From: Curvibacter cyanobacteriorum
GTDB lineage: Bacteria > Pseudomonadota > Gammaproteobacteria > Burkholderiales > Burkholderiaceae_C
Length of the DNA: 64,000 bases
Assembly: GCF_028649475.1 (NCBI RefSeq)
Contig: NZ_JAQSIP010000003.1
Location: 558,001 to 622,000, forward strand
Reading direction: 5' to 3'
Shown here: positions 9,034 through 18,082 of the stretch, piece by piece
Position numbering within the stretch: the stretch's first letter is position 1
How the letters are laid out: each line of letters begins with the position of its first letter
Made by a program: the position numbers and the translations under genes
Notes under the pieces: model-generated
Seen by the model: the letters and a program-made list of their open reading frames with translations, nothing else
Databases searched by the model: none
Told to the model about the DNA's origin: nothing

Positions 9034-9041
9034 GGCGGACC

Positions 9042-10028
9042 ATGGAGACGTTGATGGATGTCTTTGGCGCGGCTCAGCTTTGGTTGTTTGAGACCGTGCT
9101 GCAGCCGCTGATGTTCCAGGCCGGGTTGGGCAACTTCCTGGAGGACGGCTTCAACGGCACCGGCTGGCTGTTGGTGGGCCTGATCCAGCTGGCGGTGATG
9201 GTGGCCGTGATCGGCCCGCTGCAGCGCCTGTGGCCGGCCGAGCCCCTGACCGACCGCCGCGCCGTGCGGGTCGATGTCCTCTACACCCTAATCCACCGCC
9301 TGGGGCTGGTGCGGGTGGTGCTGTTCTTCGCGGTCGAGCCCCTGTTTGACGATCTGTTCGGTCACCTGCGGGTGCTGGGCCTGCAGACCTGGCACCTCGA
9401 CGGCCTGTGGCCCGGGGTCACCGACCTGCCCTGGGTCAGCCTGCTGCTGTACCTGGTGGCGTTTGACTTTGTCGCCTACTGGGTGCACCGCGGACAGCAC
9501 CAGTCGGAGGCTTGGTGGGCCTTGCATTCGCTGCACCACTCGCAGCGCCAGATGACGATGTGGTCCGACAACCGCAACCACCTGCTCGACGACCTGTTTG
9601 TCGACTGCATCATGGTGGTGGTGGCGCAGTTGATCGGCATCGCGCCGGGGCAGTTCATTGCTGTCGTGGCCATCACCCAGCTCAGCGAGAACCTGCAACA
9701 TGCCAACCTGCGCTGCTGGTTTGGTGCGCTGGGGGAGCGCCTGTGGGTGAGTCCGCGCTTTCACCGCATGCACCACGCGATCGGTGTGGGGCACGAGTTC
9801 CCCGCGGTGCCCGGCCGCGCCGGGCCGCCGGTGCTGGGCGGTTGCAATTTCGGCGTGCTGCTGCCCTGGTGGGACATGCTGTTCGGCACCGCCAACTTTG
9901 AAGTGGCTTACCTGCCCACCGGCGTGCGCGACCAGGTGGAACCCGGCCCGCACGGGCTGCGTGACTACGGGCAGGGCTTCTGGGCCCAGCAGCGCCTGGG
10001 GCTGAAGCGGCTGTTCCGGCGCGGTTGA
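9042..10028 (+). CDS. Sterol desaturase / fatty acid hydroxylase family membrane protein
   Basis: A 328-residue multi-pass di-iron enzyme. The histidine clusters are HRGQH, HSLHHS and FHRMHH, the classic HxxxH, HxxHH, HxxHH pattern of the ERG3/FA-hydroxylase superfamily. Several hydrophobic segments surround them. The ATG at 9042 has GAGGCGG eight bases upstream and lies just past the deacetylase stop; an earlier in-frame ATG would lie inside that gene. Substrate is unknown: lipids, carotenoids or hopanoids are all possible. The gene is closely coupled to the deacetylase gene. Confidence 0.85.
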   Translation: METLMDVFGAAQLWLFETVLQPLMFQAGLGNFLEDGFNGTGWLLVGLIQLAVMVAVIGPLQRLWPAEPLTDRRAVRVDVLYTLIHRLGLVRVVLFFAVEPLFDDLFGHLRVLGLQTWHLDGLWPGVTDLPWVSLLLYLVAFDFVAYWVHRGQHQSEAWWALHSLHHSQRQMTMWSDNRNHLLDDLFVDCIMVVVAQLIGIAPGQFIAVVAITQLSENLQHANLRCWFGALGERLWVSPRFHRMHHAIGVGHEFPAVPGRAGPPVLGGCNFGVLLPWWDMLFGTANFEVAYLPTGVRDQVEPGPHGLRDYGQGFWAQQRLGLKRLFRRG

Positions 10029-10093
10029 GCGACGGGCGGTACCCCAGCCGCCCAGGGGCTGCCTTCTGGGCCGCCTGAGGTTATGCTGCGCCC

Positions 10094-11002
10094 ATGACTT
10101 TGTTGCTTGACTCCTTTTGGCGCGCGGTGGTGTATTGCCTGCACCCGCGCGTGATCGCCCTGTCCTTTCTGCCCCTGGTGCTGCTGGTGGGGCTGTCATT
10201 GGGGCTGGGTTACTTCTATTGGGATCCGGCGGTGGAGGGCGTGCGCCAGTCGCTCGAATCGTTCGAGCTGCTCAACACCTTCTGGGCCTGGCTGCAGGGC
10301 GCTGGGGTGGGGCAGTTGAAGACCGTGGTGGCACCGCTGATCGTGATCTTTGTGGTCACCCCCGTGCTGGTCGTGGTGTCGCTGGTGGTGGTGGCGGTGC
10401 TGATGGCGCCGGCGCTGGTGTCGATGGTCAGCGAGCGGCGCTTTCCCCAGTTGGCGCGGCTCAAGGGCGGCTCGACGGTGGGCAGCCTGCTGTGGTCGCT
10501 GGGCTCGGTGTTGCTGGCGCTGGTGGCGCTGGTGGCCTCGATGCCCCTGTGGCTGGTGCCGCCCCTGATTTTGATCTTGCCGCCCCTGATCTGGGGTTGG
10601 CTGACCTACCGCGTCATGGCCTACGACGCGCTCGCGCTGCACGCCAGCAAGGACGAGCGCCAGACCCTGTTCCGGCGCCACCGCCTGACTTTGCTGGGCA
10701 TGGGCGTGATGACCGGTTACCTGGGCGCGGCGCCCAGCCTGGTCTGGGCCTCGGGGGCGCTGTTCGCGGCGGCCTTTGTGGTGCTGGTGCCCGTGGCGAT
10801 CTGGATTTACACGCTGGTGTTCGCGTTTTCCTCGCTGTGGTTTGCCCACTTTTGCCTGGCGGCGCTCGATGGGCTTCGAGCCGAGTCGGGTACGGCGGCC
10901 CCGGTCGAAGTGCTCGATCCGGTCGCGGTAGGATGGCGAGATGAGCTCAACCCACCCAACCCCCTCGTCGGCAACGGCGCCGAGCCGCCCCGCCTCCCCT
11001 GA
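10094..11002 (+). CDS. EI24 domain-containing inner-membrane protein
   Basis: A 302-residue protein with about five to six hydrophobic segments, the strongest near residues 18-38, 78-105, 130-165 and 220-260. The block AYDALALHASKDERQTLFRRHR and the following segments match the EI24/CysZ-like family seen in betaproteobacteria. CysZ relatives conduct sulfate, but this longer subgroup has no proven function. Its 3' end overlaps the next gene by 62 bp. Confidence 0.78.
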   Translation: MTLLLDSFWRAVVYCLHPRVIALSFLPLVLLVGLSLGLGYFYWDPAVEGVRQSLESFELLNTFWAWLQGAGVGQLKTVVAPLIVIFVVTPVLVVVSLVVVAVLMAPALVSMVSERRFPQLARLKGGSTVGSLLWSLGSVLLALVALVASMPLWLVPPLILILPPLIWGWLTYRVMAYDALALHASKDERQTLFRRHRLTLLGMGVMTGYLGAAPSLVWASGALFAAAFVVLVPVAIWIYTLVFAFSSLWFAHFCLAALDGLRAESGTAAPVEVLDPVAVGWRDELNPPNPLVGNGAEPPRLP

Positions 11003-11819
11003 GGCCCCGCCCCCTTTCGGACTGATCATCGTCGGCGATGAAATCATGTCCGGCAAGCGGGCTGACAAACACATGCCCAAGGTCATTGAACTCTTGGGGG
11101 CCCGGGGCCTGCAGTTGGCGTGGGCCGATTACGTGGGGGATTCGCCCCAGCGCCTGGAGGCCACGCTGGCCCGGGCCTTCGCGTCGGGCGACATCGTCTT
11201 CTCTTGTGGTGGCATCGGAGCGACCCCCGATGACCACACCCGCCAGTGCGCGGCCCGGGCCTTGGGCGAGCCGCTGCAACTGCACCCGCGCGCGGCCGAA
11301 TTGATCCGTGAGCGCATGCAGGACGTGGCGCGTGAGCAGGGCCTGCCCTACGAGCCCGAGCGCGAGGACAACGTGCACCGCCTCAACATGGGGGTGTTCC
11401 CGGCGTCGGCGCAGATCATCCCCAACCCGTACAACAAGATCGCGGGCTTCTCCTGCCAGGGGCCCGGTGGCGGCGCGGTGCACTTTGTGCCGGGTTTCCC
11501 GGTCATGGCCTGGCCGATGATCGAGTGGGTGCTCGACACCCACTGCGCGCACCTGTTCAACCGGGTGCCGCACGTGGAGAAGTCGGTCATCGTCTTTGGC
11601 GCCATGGAGGCGGCCCTGACGCCCCTGATGGAAGAGATCGAGCGCGACCACGGTGGCGTCAAGGTGTTCAGCCTGCCCAGCGTCGACCACCCCCAGTATG
11701 GCCGCCACATTGAATTGGGGGTCAAGGGCGACCCGGCCCGGGTGCTGCAGGCCTACCCGGCCTTGCTGGCCGGTCTGCATCGCTTCGAGGTCAAGTTGGG
11801 CCCTGAATTGGTGCGCTGA
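10941..11819 (+). CDS. Competence/damage-inducible CinA-like molybdopterin-binding protein
   Basis: A 292-residue protein. After a Ser/Thr/Pro-rich leader the MoCF-type domain begins with FGLIIVGDEIMSGKRADKH and continues with FSCGGIGATPDDHTRQ, the conserved GGxGxxxDD ligand loop. Only the first (MoaB/MogA-like) domain of CinA is present, with no C-terminal deamidase domain. It may act on molybdopterin or nicotinamide nucleotides. Start choice is uncertain because the leader is low in complexity and overlaps the EI24 gene; an internal start would shorten it. Confidence 0.75.
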   Translation: MSSTHPTPSSATAPSRPASPEAPPPFGLIIVGDEIMSGKRADKHMPKVIELLGARGLQLAWADYVGDSPQRLEATLARAFASGDIVFSCGGIGATPDDHTRQCAARALGEPLQLHPRAAELIRERMQDVAREQGLPYEPEREDNVHRLNMGVFPASAQIIPNPYNKIAGFSCQGPGGGAVHFVPGFPVMAWPMIEWVLDTHCAHLFNRVPHVEKSVIVFGAMEAALTPLMEEIERDHGGVKVFSLPSVDHPQYGRHIELGVKGDPARVLQAYPALLAGLHRFEVKLGPELVR

Positions 11820-11824
11820 CAATT

Positions 11825-11859
11825 TGAACCAAGTTGGTGCATTTTTATTTATTGCACCA
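11825..11859 (+). promoter_or_regulatory. Probable NtrC-binding sites upstream of glnA
   Basis: The 17-mer TGAACCAAGTTGGTGCA (11825-11841) matches the NtrC dyad TGCACCA-N3-TGGTGCA at 13 of 14 half-site positions. A second good left half-site, TGCACCA, lies at 11853-11859, with only a weak right half. They sit about 150 bp upstream of the sigma-54 promoter, a normal enhancer distance. Confidence 0.65.
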
Positions 11860-11992
11860 AAATAGGGTTTCGGTGCGCTGTGGGGCGAAAAAAACGCCAT
11901 TCCATCGCCCACCGCAGGCCCCAAAAGCCCAAACATCGGCCCTTGGCAAGGCAAAATACCGCAGTGGGGGCTGGGTGCTGTGCACCAAGCTT

Positions 11993-12008
11993 TGGCACAA
12001 AAACTGCA
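11993..12008 (+). promoter_or_regulatory. Sigma-54 promoter of glnA
   Basis: TGGCACAAAAACTGCA has the invariant GG and GC elements with exactly ten bases between them, as in -24/-12 promoters. It lies 52 bases before the glnA start and downstream of the putative NtrC sites. A TGCACCA half-site also touches its upstream edge. Confidence 0.8.
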
Positions 12009-12059
12009 TTCCCCCCTGAGTCATTGATTTTTTAACCAGCCTCAACCCAGGAGATCCTG

Positions 12060-13475
12060 ATGGCAAAGACCGTCGCAGACGTGATGAAGTTGGTGAAGGA
12101 AAACGAAGTCAAGTTTGTTGACTTCCGCTTCACCGATACCCGTGGCAAGCAGCAGCACACCACGGTTCCTGTGTCCCACTTTGACGAAGACAAGTTCACG
12201 TCGGGACACGCTTTTGACGGCTCTTCCATCGCTGGCTGGAAAGGCATTGAAGCCTCGGACATGCTGCTGGTGCCGGACCCGAACACCGCCAACATCGACC
12301 CCTTCTTCGAAGAAACCACCCTCATCCTGACCTGCGATGTGGTGGAACCCGCTGACGGCAAGGCCTACGACCGCGACCCGCGCTCGATCGCCAAGCGCGC
12401 TGAAGCCTACCTGAAGGCTTCGGGCATCGGCGACACCGCCTACTTCGGTCCGGAACCCGAATTCTTCATCTTCGACGGCATCCGTTGGAGCACCGAGCCG
12501 CAAAACACCTTCTACGAAATCGAAGAGTACGAAGCCCCGTGGAACACCGGCGCCAAGCTCGAAGGCGGCAACCGTGGCCACCGTCCGACCGTCAAGGGCG
12601 GCTACTTCCCGGTGCCCCCGGTCGACAGCACGCAAGACATGCGCGCTGAAATGTCCCTGATCCTCGAATCCCTGGGCATCCCGGTCGAAGTGTTCCACCA
12701 CGAAGTGGCTGGCGCTGGCCAAAACGAAATCGGCACCAAGTTCAGCACCCTGGTGGAGCGCGCTGACTGGACCATCCTGCAAAAGTACGTGGTCCACAAC
12801 GTGGCCAACGCTTACGGCAAGACGGCCACCTTCATGCCCAAGCCCTACCACGGCGACAACGGCTCTGGCATGCACGTTCACCAGTCGGTCTGGAAGGACG
12901 GCAAGAACCTGTTCGCTGGCGACGGCTACGCTGGCCTGTCTGATTTCGCCCTGTACTACATCGGCGGCATCATCAAGCACGCTCGTGCCCTGAACGCCAT
13001 CACCAACCCGGGCACCAACAGCTACAAGCGCCTGGTGCCTCACTTCGAAGCCCCGGTGAAGCTGGCCTACTCGGCCAAGAACCGCTCGGCCTCGATCCGC
13101 ATCCCGTTCGTGGCCAACCCGAAGGGTCGTCGCGTGGAAGCCCGCTTCCCCGATCCTCTGATGAACCCGTACCTGGGCTTTGCGGCCCTGCTGATGGCAG
13201 GTCTGGACGGCGTGGAAAACAAGATCCACCCGGGCGAAGCCGCCACCAAGGACCTGTACCACCTGCCGCCCGAAGAGGACGCACTGGTGCCGACCGTCTG
13301 CCACAGCCTGGACCAGGCTCTGGAAGCCCTGGACAAGGACCGCGCGTTCCTGACCAAGGGCGGCGTGTTCACCGACTCCATGATCGATGCCTACATCGAC
13401 CTGAAGATGCAAGAAGTCAACCGCTTCCGCATGTCGGTGCACCCGGTCGAATACGACATGTACTACTCCCTGTAA
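12060..13475 (+). CDS. glnA: Type I glutamine synthetase
   Basis: A 471-residue enzyme that makes glutamine from glutamate, ammonia and ATP; in this class it is a cytoplasmic dodecamer. The N-terminal beta-grasp region has [12 protein letters not shown], the ATP/metal blocks include GSGMHVHQS, and the PNLSR-type segment is [12 protein letters not shown]. The adenylylation tyrosine is Y400 in DLYHLPPEE, so GlnE-type regulation is expected. Codon use is biased as in highly expressed genes. GGAG precedes the ATG. The sigma-54 promoter and NtrC sites upstream, and ntrBC downstream, indicate nitrogen control. Confidence 0.98.
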   Translation: MAKTVADVMKLVKENEVKFVDFRFTDTRGKQQHTTVPVSHFDEDKFTSGHAFDGSSIAGWKGIEASDMLLVPDPNTANIDPFFEETTLILTCDVVEPADGKAYDRDPRSIAKRAEAYLKASGIGDTAYFGPEPEFFIFDGIRWSTEPQNTFYEIEEYEAPWNTGAKLEGGNRGHRPTVKGGYFPVPPVDSTQDMRAEMSLILESLGIPVEVFHHEVAGAGQNEIGTKFSTLVERADWTILQKYVVHNVANAYGKTATFMPKPYHGDNGSGMHVHQSVWKDGKNLFAGDGYAGLSDFALYYIGGIIKHARALNAITNPGTNSYKRLVPHFEAPVKLAYSAKNRSASIRIPFVANPKGRRVEARFPDPLMNPYLGFAALLMAGLDGVENKIHPGEAATKDLYHLPPEEDALVPTVCHSLDQALEALDKDRAFLTKGGVFTDSMIDAYIDLKMQEVNRFRMSVHPVEYDMYYSL

Positions 13476-13496
13476 TCACAGGGCCATGCATGGCGC

Positions 13497-13524
13497 AAAA
13501 GGGCAGCTTCGGCTGCCCTTTTTT
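13497..13524 (+). terminator. Rho-independent terminator of glnA
   Basis: A GGGCAGC / GCTGCCC stem with a TTCG tetraloop, flanked by an A run and a T run. It lies 20 bases after the glnA stop. Confidence 0.9.
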
Positions 13525-13634
13525 CTTGCGCGCCTTGCCGACCTGACCCATGGGCTGTCCGGGCTTTGCCTTCTCGGGTCAGAGCGATTGGGGGATACTT
13601 GCCAAGGTGCCCGTGAGGGCGTTGAACTGGACGT

Positions 13635-14114
13635 ATGAAACACGCTGTATTGATCACCTTGTTGGCGCTCCTGTCAGGCCCGGTCCTGGCGCAGGACCGC
13701 ATTTACCGCTGCGGCAACGAATACACGAACACCGTCTCGCCCGCCCGTGCCAAAGAGTGCAAGCTGGTGGAGGGGGGCAATGTGACGGTCGTTCCGGGCA
13801 CCCGCCCCGCGGCCAACCCGGCCGAGCCTGGCCGCGTGGTGACGGCACCGCCGGGCGCTCCACGGGTCGACAACAGCGAACAGAAGGCCCGCGACGCCGA
13901 TGCCCGGGCCATCCTTGATTCCGAGCTGCGCAAGGCCGAGGCGCGTCTGGCCGAGCTGCAAAAGGAATACAACAATGGCGAGCCCGACAAGCAGGGCGGT
14001 GAGGCCCGCAACTACCAGAAGTACCTGGACCGGGTGGCGGCCCTCAAGGAGGCCGTGACGCGGGCCGAGGCCGATGTGGCCGGCATCAAGCGTGAAATGG
14101 GGCGCCTCAAATGA
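13635..14114 (+). CDS. DUF4124 domain-containing exported protein
   Basis: A 159-residue protein with a signal peptide (cleavage near LLSGPVLAQ). The short DUF4124-like segment DRIYRCGNEYTNTVSPARAK is followed by a Pro/Ala linker and a charged coiled-coil-like C-terminal half rich in Glu, Lys and Arg. Function is unknown. It overlaps glnL by four bases (ATGA), so it is probably translated together with ntrBC; this arrangement is common in Burkholderiales. Confidence 0.8.
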   Translation: MKHAVLITLLALLSGPVLAQDRIYRCGNEYTNTVSPARAKECKLVEGGNVTVVPGTRPAANPAEPGRVVTAPPGAPRVDNSEQKARDADARAILDSELRKAEARLAELQKEYNNGEPDKQGGEARNYQKYLDRVAALKEAVTRAEADVAGIKREMGRLK

Positions 14115-15196
14115 GCCGCCCCCCTGTCGCGGTGCCGCCCGCTGTGTCGGCGACTTTTCAACCCTTTGACTTGCTGGCCACCCTGATCGCGGTGGTGCGC
14201 ATCGATGGCTCGGTGGTGTTTGCCAACGCCGCCCTCGAGGACGCGATTGGCACCTCGCGCCGGACCATCGAAGGCTCGCAGTTTGCTGACTTTTTCTCCG
14301 AGCCGCAGATCCTGCGCAATGCGCTCGAAGGCGCGGGCAGCAATGAGTTCGCGGCCTTGCGTTACGACGCCTGGCTGAAGCGTTTTTCGCACGATCCGGT
14401 GCTGGTGCATGTGATCGTCGCCCAGACCGACCGGCCTGGCGAAGTCATCATCGAGCTGCTGCCGCTGGAGCAGCAGGCCCGCCAGGACCGCGAAGAGCGC
14501 CTGATCGACCAGGCGCAGGCCAACAAGGAGCTGATCCGCAACCTGGCCCATGAGATCAAGAACCCCCTGGGGGGCATCCGGGGCGCGGCCCAGTTGCTGC
14601 AGATGGAGGTCGAGTCGCGCGACCTGATCGAGTACACCCAGGTCATCATCCACGAGGCCGATCGCCTGCAAACCCTGGTCGACCGGCTGCTGGCGCCGCA
14701 CCGGCGTCCGCACGTGGTGGGCGACGTCAACATCCACGAGGTGTGCGAGCGCGTGCGCTCGCTGATCCTGGCCGAATTCCCGCGCGGGCTGCGCGTGGTG
14801 CGCGACTACGACACCTCGATCCCCGAGTTCCGCGGCGACCGCGAGCAGCTCATTCAGGCCGTGCTCAACATCGCCCACAACGCCGCCCAGGCCCTGGCCG
14901 ACCGCGTGGCCGCGGGCGATGCGCAGATCACCTTCCGCTCGCGCATTGCGCGGCAGGTCACTTTTGGCAAACAGCGCTACCGACTGGCACTGGAATTGCA
15001 TGTCATCGACAACGGGCCCGGCGTGCCGGACTCGATCAAGGACCGCATCTTCTACCCCCTGGTTTCAGGGCGCGATGGCGGCTCCGGCCTGGGCTTGACG
15101 TTGGCTCAAACCTTCGTCCAGCAACACCATGGCCTGATCGAGTGCGACAGCGTGCCAGGGAGAACAGATTTCAAGATCTTGATTCCATTGCCCTGA
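14111..15196 (+). CDS. glnL: Nitrogen regulation histidine kinase NtrB
   Basis: A 361-residue soluble kinase. A PAS-like sensor (about residues 20-120) precedes the dimerisation box with phospho-acceptor H147 in RNLAHEIKNPLGGIRGAAQL, and the ATPase boxes NIAHNAAQAL, VIDNGPGVP and GGSGLGLTLAQ. It phosphorylates or dephosphorylates NtrC according to PII status. It follows the DUF4124 gene by overlap and precedes glnG by 40 bases. Confidence 0.95.
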   Translation: MSRPPVAVPPAVSATFQPFDLLATLIAVVRIDGSVVFANAALEDAIGTSRRTIEGSQFADFFSEPQILRNALEGAGSNEFAALRYDAWLKRFSHDPVLVHVIVAQTDRPGEVIIELLPLEQQARQDREERLIDQAQANKELIRNLAHEIKNPLGGIRGAAQLLQMEVESRDLIEYTQVIIHEADRLQTLVDRLLAPHRRPHVVGDVNIHEVCERVRSLILAEFPRGLRVVRDYDTSIPEFRGDREQLIQAVLNIAHNAAQALADRVAAGDAQITFRSRIARQVTFGKQRYRLALELHVIDNGPGVPDSIKDRIFYPLVSGRDGGSGLGLTLAQTFVQQHHGLIECDSVPGRTDFKILIPLP

Positions 15197-15236
15197 ATTT
15201 GATTGACAACAATTTGACCTAAGGTGGTAAGAGCTC

Positions 15237-16823
15237 ATGAAGCCGATCTGGATAGTAGATGACGATCAATCGATCCGCTTCGTGCTCGAGAAAGCGCTGC
15301 TGCGGGAAGAGCTGCCCACGCGCAGCTTCACCAACCCGCGTGAGGTGCTGGCAGCACTCGACGACATCGGGGACGAAGACACCGACAACCAGGGGCCGCA
15401 GGTGCTGGTCAGCGACATCCGCATGCCGGGTGGCTCGGGCCTGGACCTGCTGAGCAAGGTCAAGGAGCGCCACCCGGGTCTGCCCGTCATCATCATGACG
15501 GCCTTCTCGGACCTGGACAGTGCGGTGTCGGCCTTCCAGGGCGGGGCCTTTGAGTACCTGCCCAAGCCGTTCGACCTGCCCAAGGCGGTGGAGCTGATCC
15601 GCCGCGCGGTGGAGGAAAGCCAGCGCGAGGAAGTGGCCGAAGAACGCATGGCCGCCACGCCCGAGATGCTGGGCCAGGCCCCCGCGATGCAGGACGTGTT
15701 CCGCGCCATCGGCCGCCTGAGCCAGAGCAATGTGACGGTGATGATCACCGGCGAATCCGGCTCGGGCAAAGAGCTGGTAGCGCGCGCCCTGCACAAGCAT
15801 TCGCCACGTGCCAATGGCCCCTTTGTGGCCATCAACACCGCGGCCATCCCCAAGGACCTGCTGGAGTCCGAGCTGTTCGGCCATGAGCGCGGCGCCTTCA
15901 CCGGCGCCCAGACCATGCGCCGCGGCCGCTTCGAGCAGGCCGAGGGCGGCACGCTGTTCCTCGACGAAATCGGTGACATGCCGTTTGACTTGCAGACCCG
16001 CTTGCTGCGCGTGCTGTCGGATGGCCATTTCTACCGCGTGGGCGGGCACAACGCCGTCAAGGCCAATGTGCGTGTCATCGCCGCCACCCACCAGGACCTG
16101 GAGCAGCGCGTCAAGGACGGCGTGTTCCGCGAGGACTTGTTCCACCGCCTCAACGTGATCCGCCTGCGCCTGCCGGCCCTGCGCGAGCGCAAGGAAGACG
16201 TGCCCATGCTGACGCGCCATTTCCTGCAGCAAAGCGCCAAGCAGCTGGGGGTTGAGCCCAAGCGCATCGCCGACACCGCGCTGGCCCAGTTGGGAGCCTT
16301 CAACTTCCCGGGCAATGTGCGCCAACTCGAGAACATCTGCCACTGGCTGACCGTCATGGCGCCGGCCCAGGTGATCGAGGCCAAGGACCTGCCGCCCGAG
16401 GTGCTGGGTGGCTCCGGCGCCCACGGTGCCCTCAACGCCGCGTCCTACCACCCTGCGGTGGCCGAGGCGGCCCCCCAGCGCACCGAGTCCGCCGCCAGCC
16501 CCAGCACGCCGCCTTTCGGTCTGCCGGTGATGGGCGCTGAAGGCCTGACCCACGAACCCAGCCGTGACGATGCCCTGGTGTTGCCGGTGGCGGCCCCGGG
16601 CCAGCGGGCCTCGGCCTGGGAGCAGGGGTTGGAGTCCGAAGCGCTGGAATTGCTGGCCACCGGACGCCACGATGTGTGGGACGAGTTGACCCGCCGTTTT
16701 GAGTCCAAGCTCATCCTGACTGCGCTGGCCAACACGCGGGGTCGCCGCATCGAAGCCGCGCAAAAGCTGGGCATCGGTCGCAACACCATCACCCGCAAGA
16801 TTCAGGAACTGGGTCTCGAATGA
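15237..16823 (+). CDS. glnG: Nitrogen regulation response regulator NtrC
   Basis: A 528-residue sigma-54 activator. The receiver domain has the phosphorylatable D60 in VLVSDIRMPGGSG. The AAA+ domain has the Walker A GESGSGKEL, the sigma-54-contacting loop GAFTGA and the Walker B TLFLDEIGDMP. A long Pro/Ala-rich linker (about residues 390-460) leads to a Fis-type helix-turn-helix at the end (AAQKLGIGRNTITRKIQELG). It should act on the glnA promoter described above. Confidence 0.96.
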   Translation: MKPIWIVDDDQSIRFVLEKALLREELPTRSFTNPREVLAALDDIGDEDTDNQGPQVLVSDIRMPGGSGLDLLSKVKERHPGLPVIIMTAFSDLDSAVSAFQGGAFEYLPKPFDLPKAVELIRRAVEESQREEVAEERMAATPEMLGQAPAMQDVFRAIGRLSQSNVTVMITGESGSGKELVARALHKHSPRANGPFVAINTAAIPKDLLESELFGHERGAFTGAQTMRRGRFEQAEGGTLFLDEIGDMPFDLQTRLLRVLSDGHFYRVGGHNAVKANVRVIAATHQDLEQRVKDGVFREDLFHRLNVIRLRLPALRERKEDVPMLTRHFLQQSAKQLGVEPKRIADTALAQLGAFNFPGNVRQLENICHWLTVMAPAQVIEAKDLPPEVLGGSGAHGALNAASYHPAVAEAAPQRTESAASPSTPPFGLPVMGAEGLTHEPSRDDALVLPVAAPGQRASAWEQGLESEALELLATGRHDVWDELTRRFESKLILTALANTRGRRIEAAQKLGIGRNTITRKIQELGLE

Positions 16824-16867
16824 GCCGCGCGGACGGCCCGCCCCGGCGGGTGGTCCGCAGCCGACAG

Positions 16868-16904
16868 CAACGCCGCCCCCGGTGCAGGACTGGGGGCGGC
16901 GTTG
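16868..16904 (+). terminator. Probable terminator after glnG
   Basis: A 13-base perfect stem CAACGCCGCCCCC / GGGGGCGGCGTTG with an 11-base loop, 45 bases after glnG. The T tract is interrupted, so efficiency is uncertain. Confidence 0.65.
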
Positions 16905-17099
16905 TGCCTTGTGGGGGGCGCTGAAACCTGATCGCAGCGCGGCGTTAGCTAGGCGCTGTCTGCCCCGGCGGCCTGGGCGTCTGAACGTCTGAAGGCCTGA
17001 AGGCCTGGGATTCGGGTCGTTGGAGGCGGGCTGCGCTGGCCATGGTGCTGCCCCTGGGCGGGCGCTGGGGCACCGTCCCGCCCCGGCGTGTGCCGCGCC

Positions 17100-17873
17100 T
17101 CAGAACGTCACGATGACCGGCGTGTGGTCGCTGGGGCGCTCGTTCTTGCGCGGGGCGCGGTCGATCTCGCACTGGCTGACCTGCGGCTTGATCGCGTCGC
17201 TGACCAGGGCGTAGTCGATGCGCAGGCCGCGGTTGCGGCGGAAGGCGAACTCGCGGTAATCCCACCAGGAGTAACTTTTCTCGGCCTGTTCAAACAGGCG
17301 GAAGGCATCGTGCAGGCCCAGGTCCAGCAGGGCCTTGAACTCGTTGCGCTCGGCCGTGGTGTGGTGGATGGTCTCGCGCAGGCCTTCGGGGTCCCAGGTG
17401 TCGCGGTCGTCCGCGGTGATGTTGAAGTCCCCCAGCAGCACCAGGCGCGGGTGGGCTTCGAGTTGGCTGCGCAGCCAGTCGCGCAGGGCCTGCAGCCAGC
17501 GCATTTTGTAGGCGAACTTGTCGGAATCGGGCGCCTGGCCGTTGACGAAATAGCCATTGACGATGCGCACCGGGCCGCCTTCGCCGGGCAGCGTGCCGGC
17601 GATGATGCGGGCCTGTTCGTCTTCGAAGCCGGGGATGTTGCGCACCGTGTCGCTGAGCGGCTGACGGCTCAGGATCGCCACCCCGTTGTAGGTCTTCTGG
17701 CCAAAGAAAGCGCTGTGGTAGCCCGCTTCCTGCAAGGCGGCCACTGGAAACTTGTCGTCGCTGAGCTTGAGTTCTTGCAGGCACAGGGCGTCGACCGGGT
17801 TGTTGCCCAGCCAGTCCAGCACTTGGGGTAGGCGCACGGACAGGGAGTTGACGTTCCAGGTGGCGATTTTCAT
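17100..17873 (-). CDS. xth: Exodeoxyribonuclease III
   Basis: A 257-residue DNA repair nuclease of the ExoIII/APE1 family, which cuts at abasic sites and degrades one strand from the 3' end. Motifs are MKIATWNVNSL, the metal-binding glutamate in CLQELKL, LLGDFNI and the C-terminal SDHTPV with the catalytic histidine. Length and motif order match XthA. It stands alone with gaps on both sides. Confidence 0.94.
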   Translation of the reverse strand: MKIATWNVNSLSVRLPQVLDWLGNNPVDALCLQELKLSDDKFPVAALQEAGYHSAFFGQKTYNGVAILSRQPLSDTVRNIPGFEDEQARIIAGTLPGEGGPVRIVNGYFVNGQAPDSDKFAYKMRWLQALRDWLRSQLEAHPRLVLLGDFNITADDRDTWDPEGLRETIHHTTAERNEFKALLDLGLHDAFRLFEQAEKSYSWWDYREFAFRRNRGLRIDYALVSDAIKPQVSQCEIDRAPRKNERPSDHTPVIVTF

Positions 17874-18082
17874 GGGGTGTTTCGGTGTCTAGGGTCAGGG
17901 GCTGTGGCACGGCGGATGGGGTGGGCCCGAGCCGCGCGCTGCCAGGGGCCGGGCAGCGGGGCTGCCCTTCAAGCCCGCCATTGTCACCCGAGCCAACGGG
18001 GCTGGTGGCGGGGCGGCGCTTGCCCACTGGCGCTTGGGGGCTTGTGGGCGGCGCAATCGCTCCGGAGGCCGCCGGGCCGCTG

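Noticed and set aside
12042-13442. A 466-residue minus-strand frame opposite glnA
   Set aside because: Shadow frame from strong codon bias of glnA; no start signal or family match.
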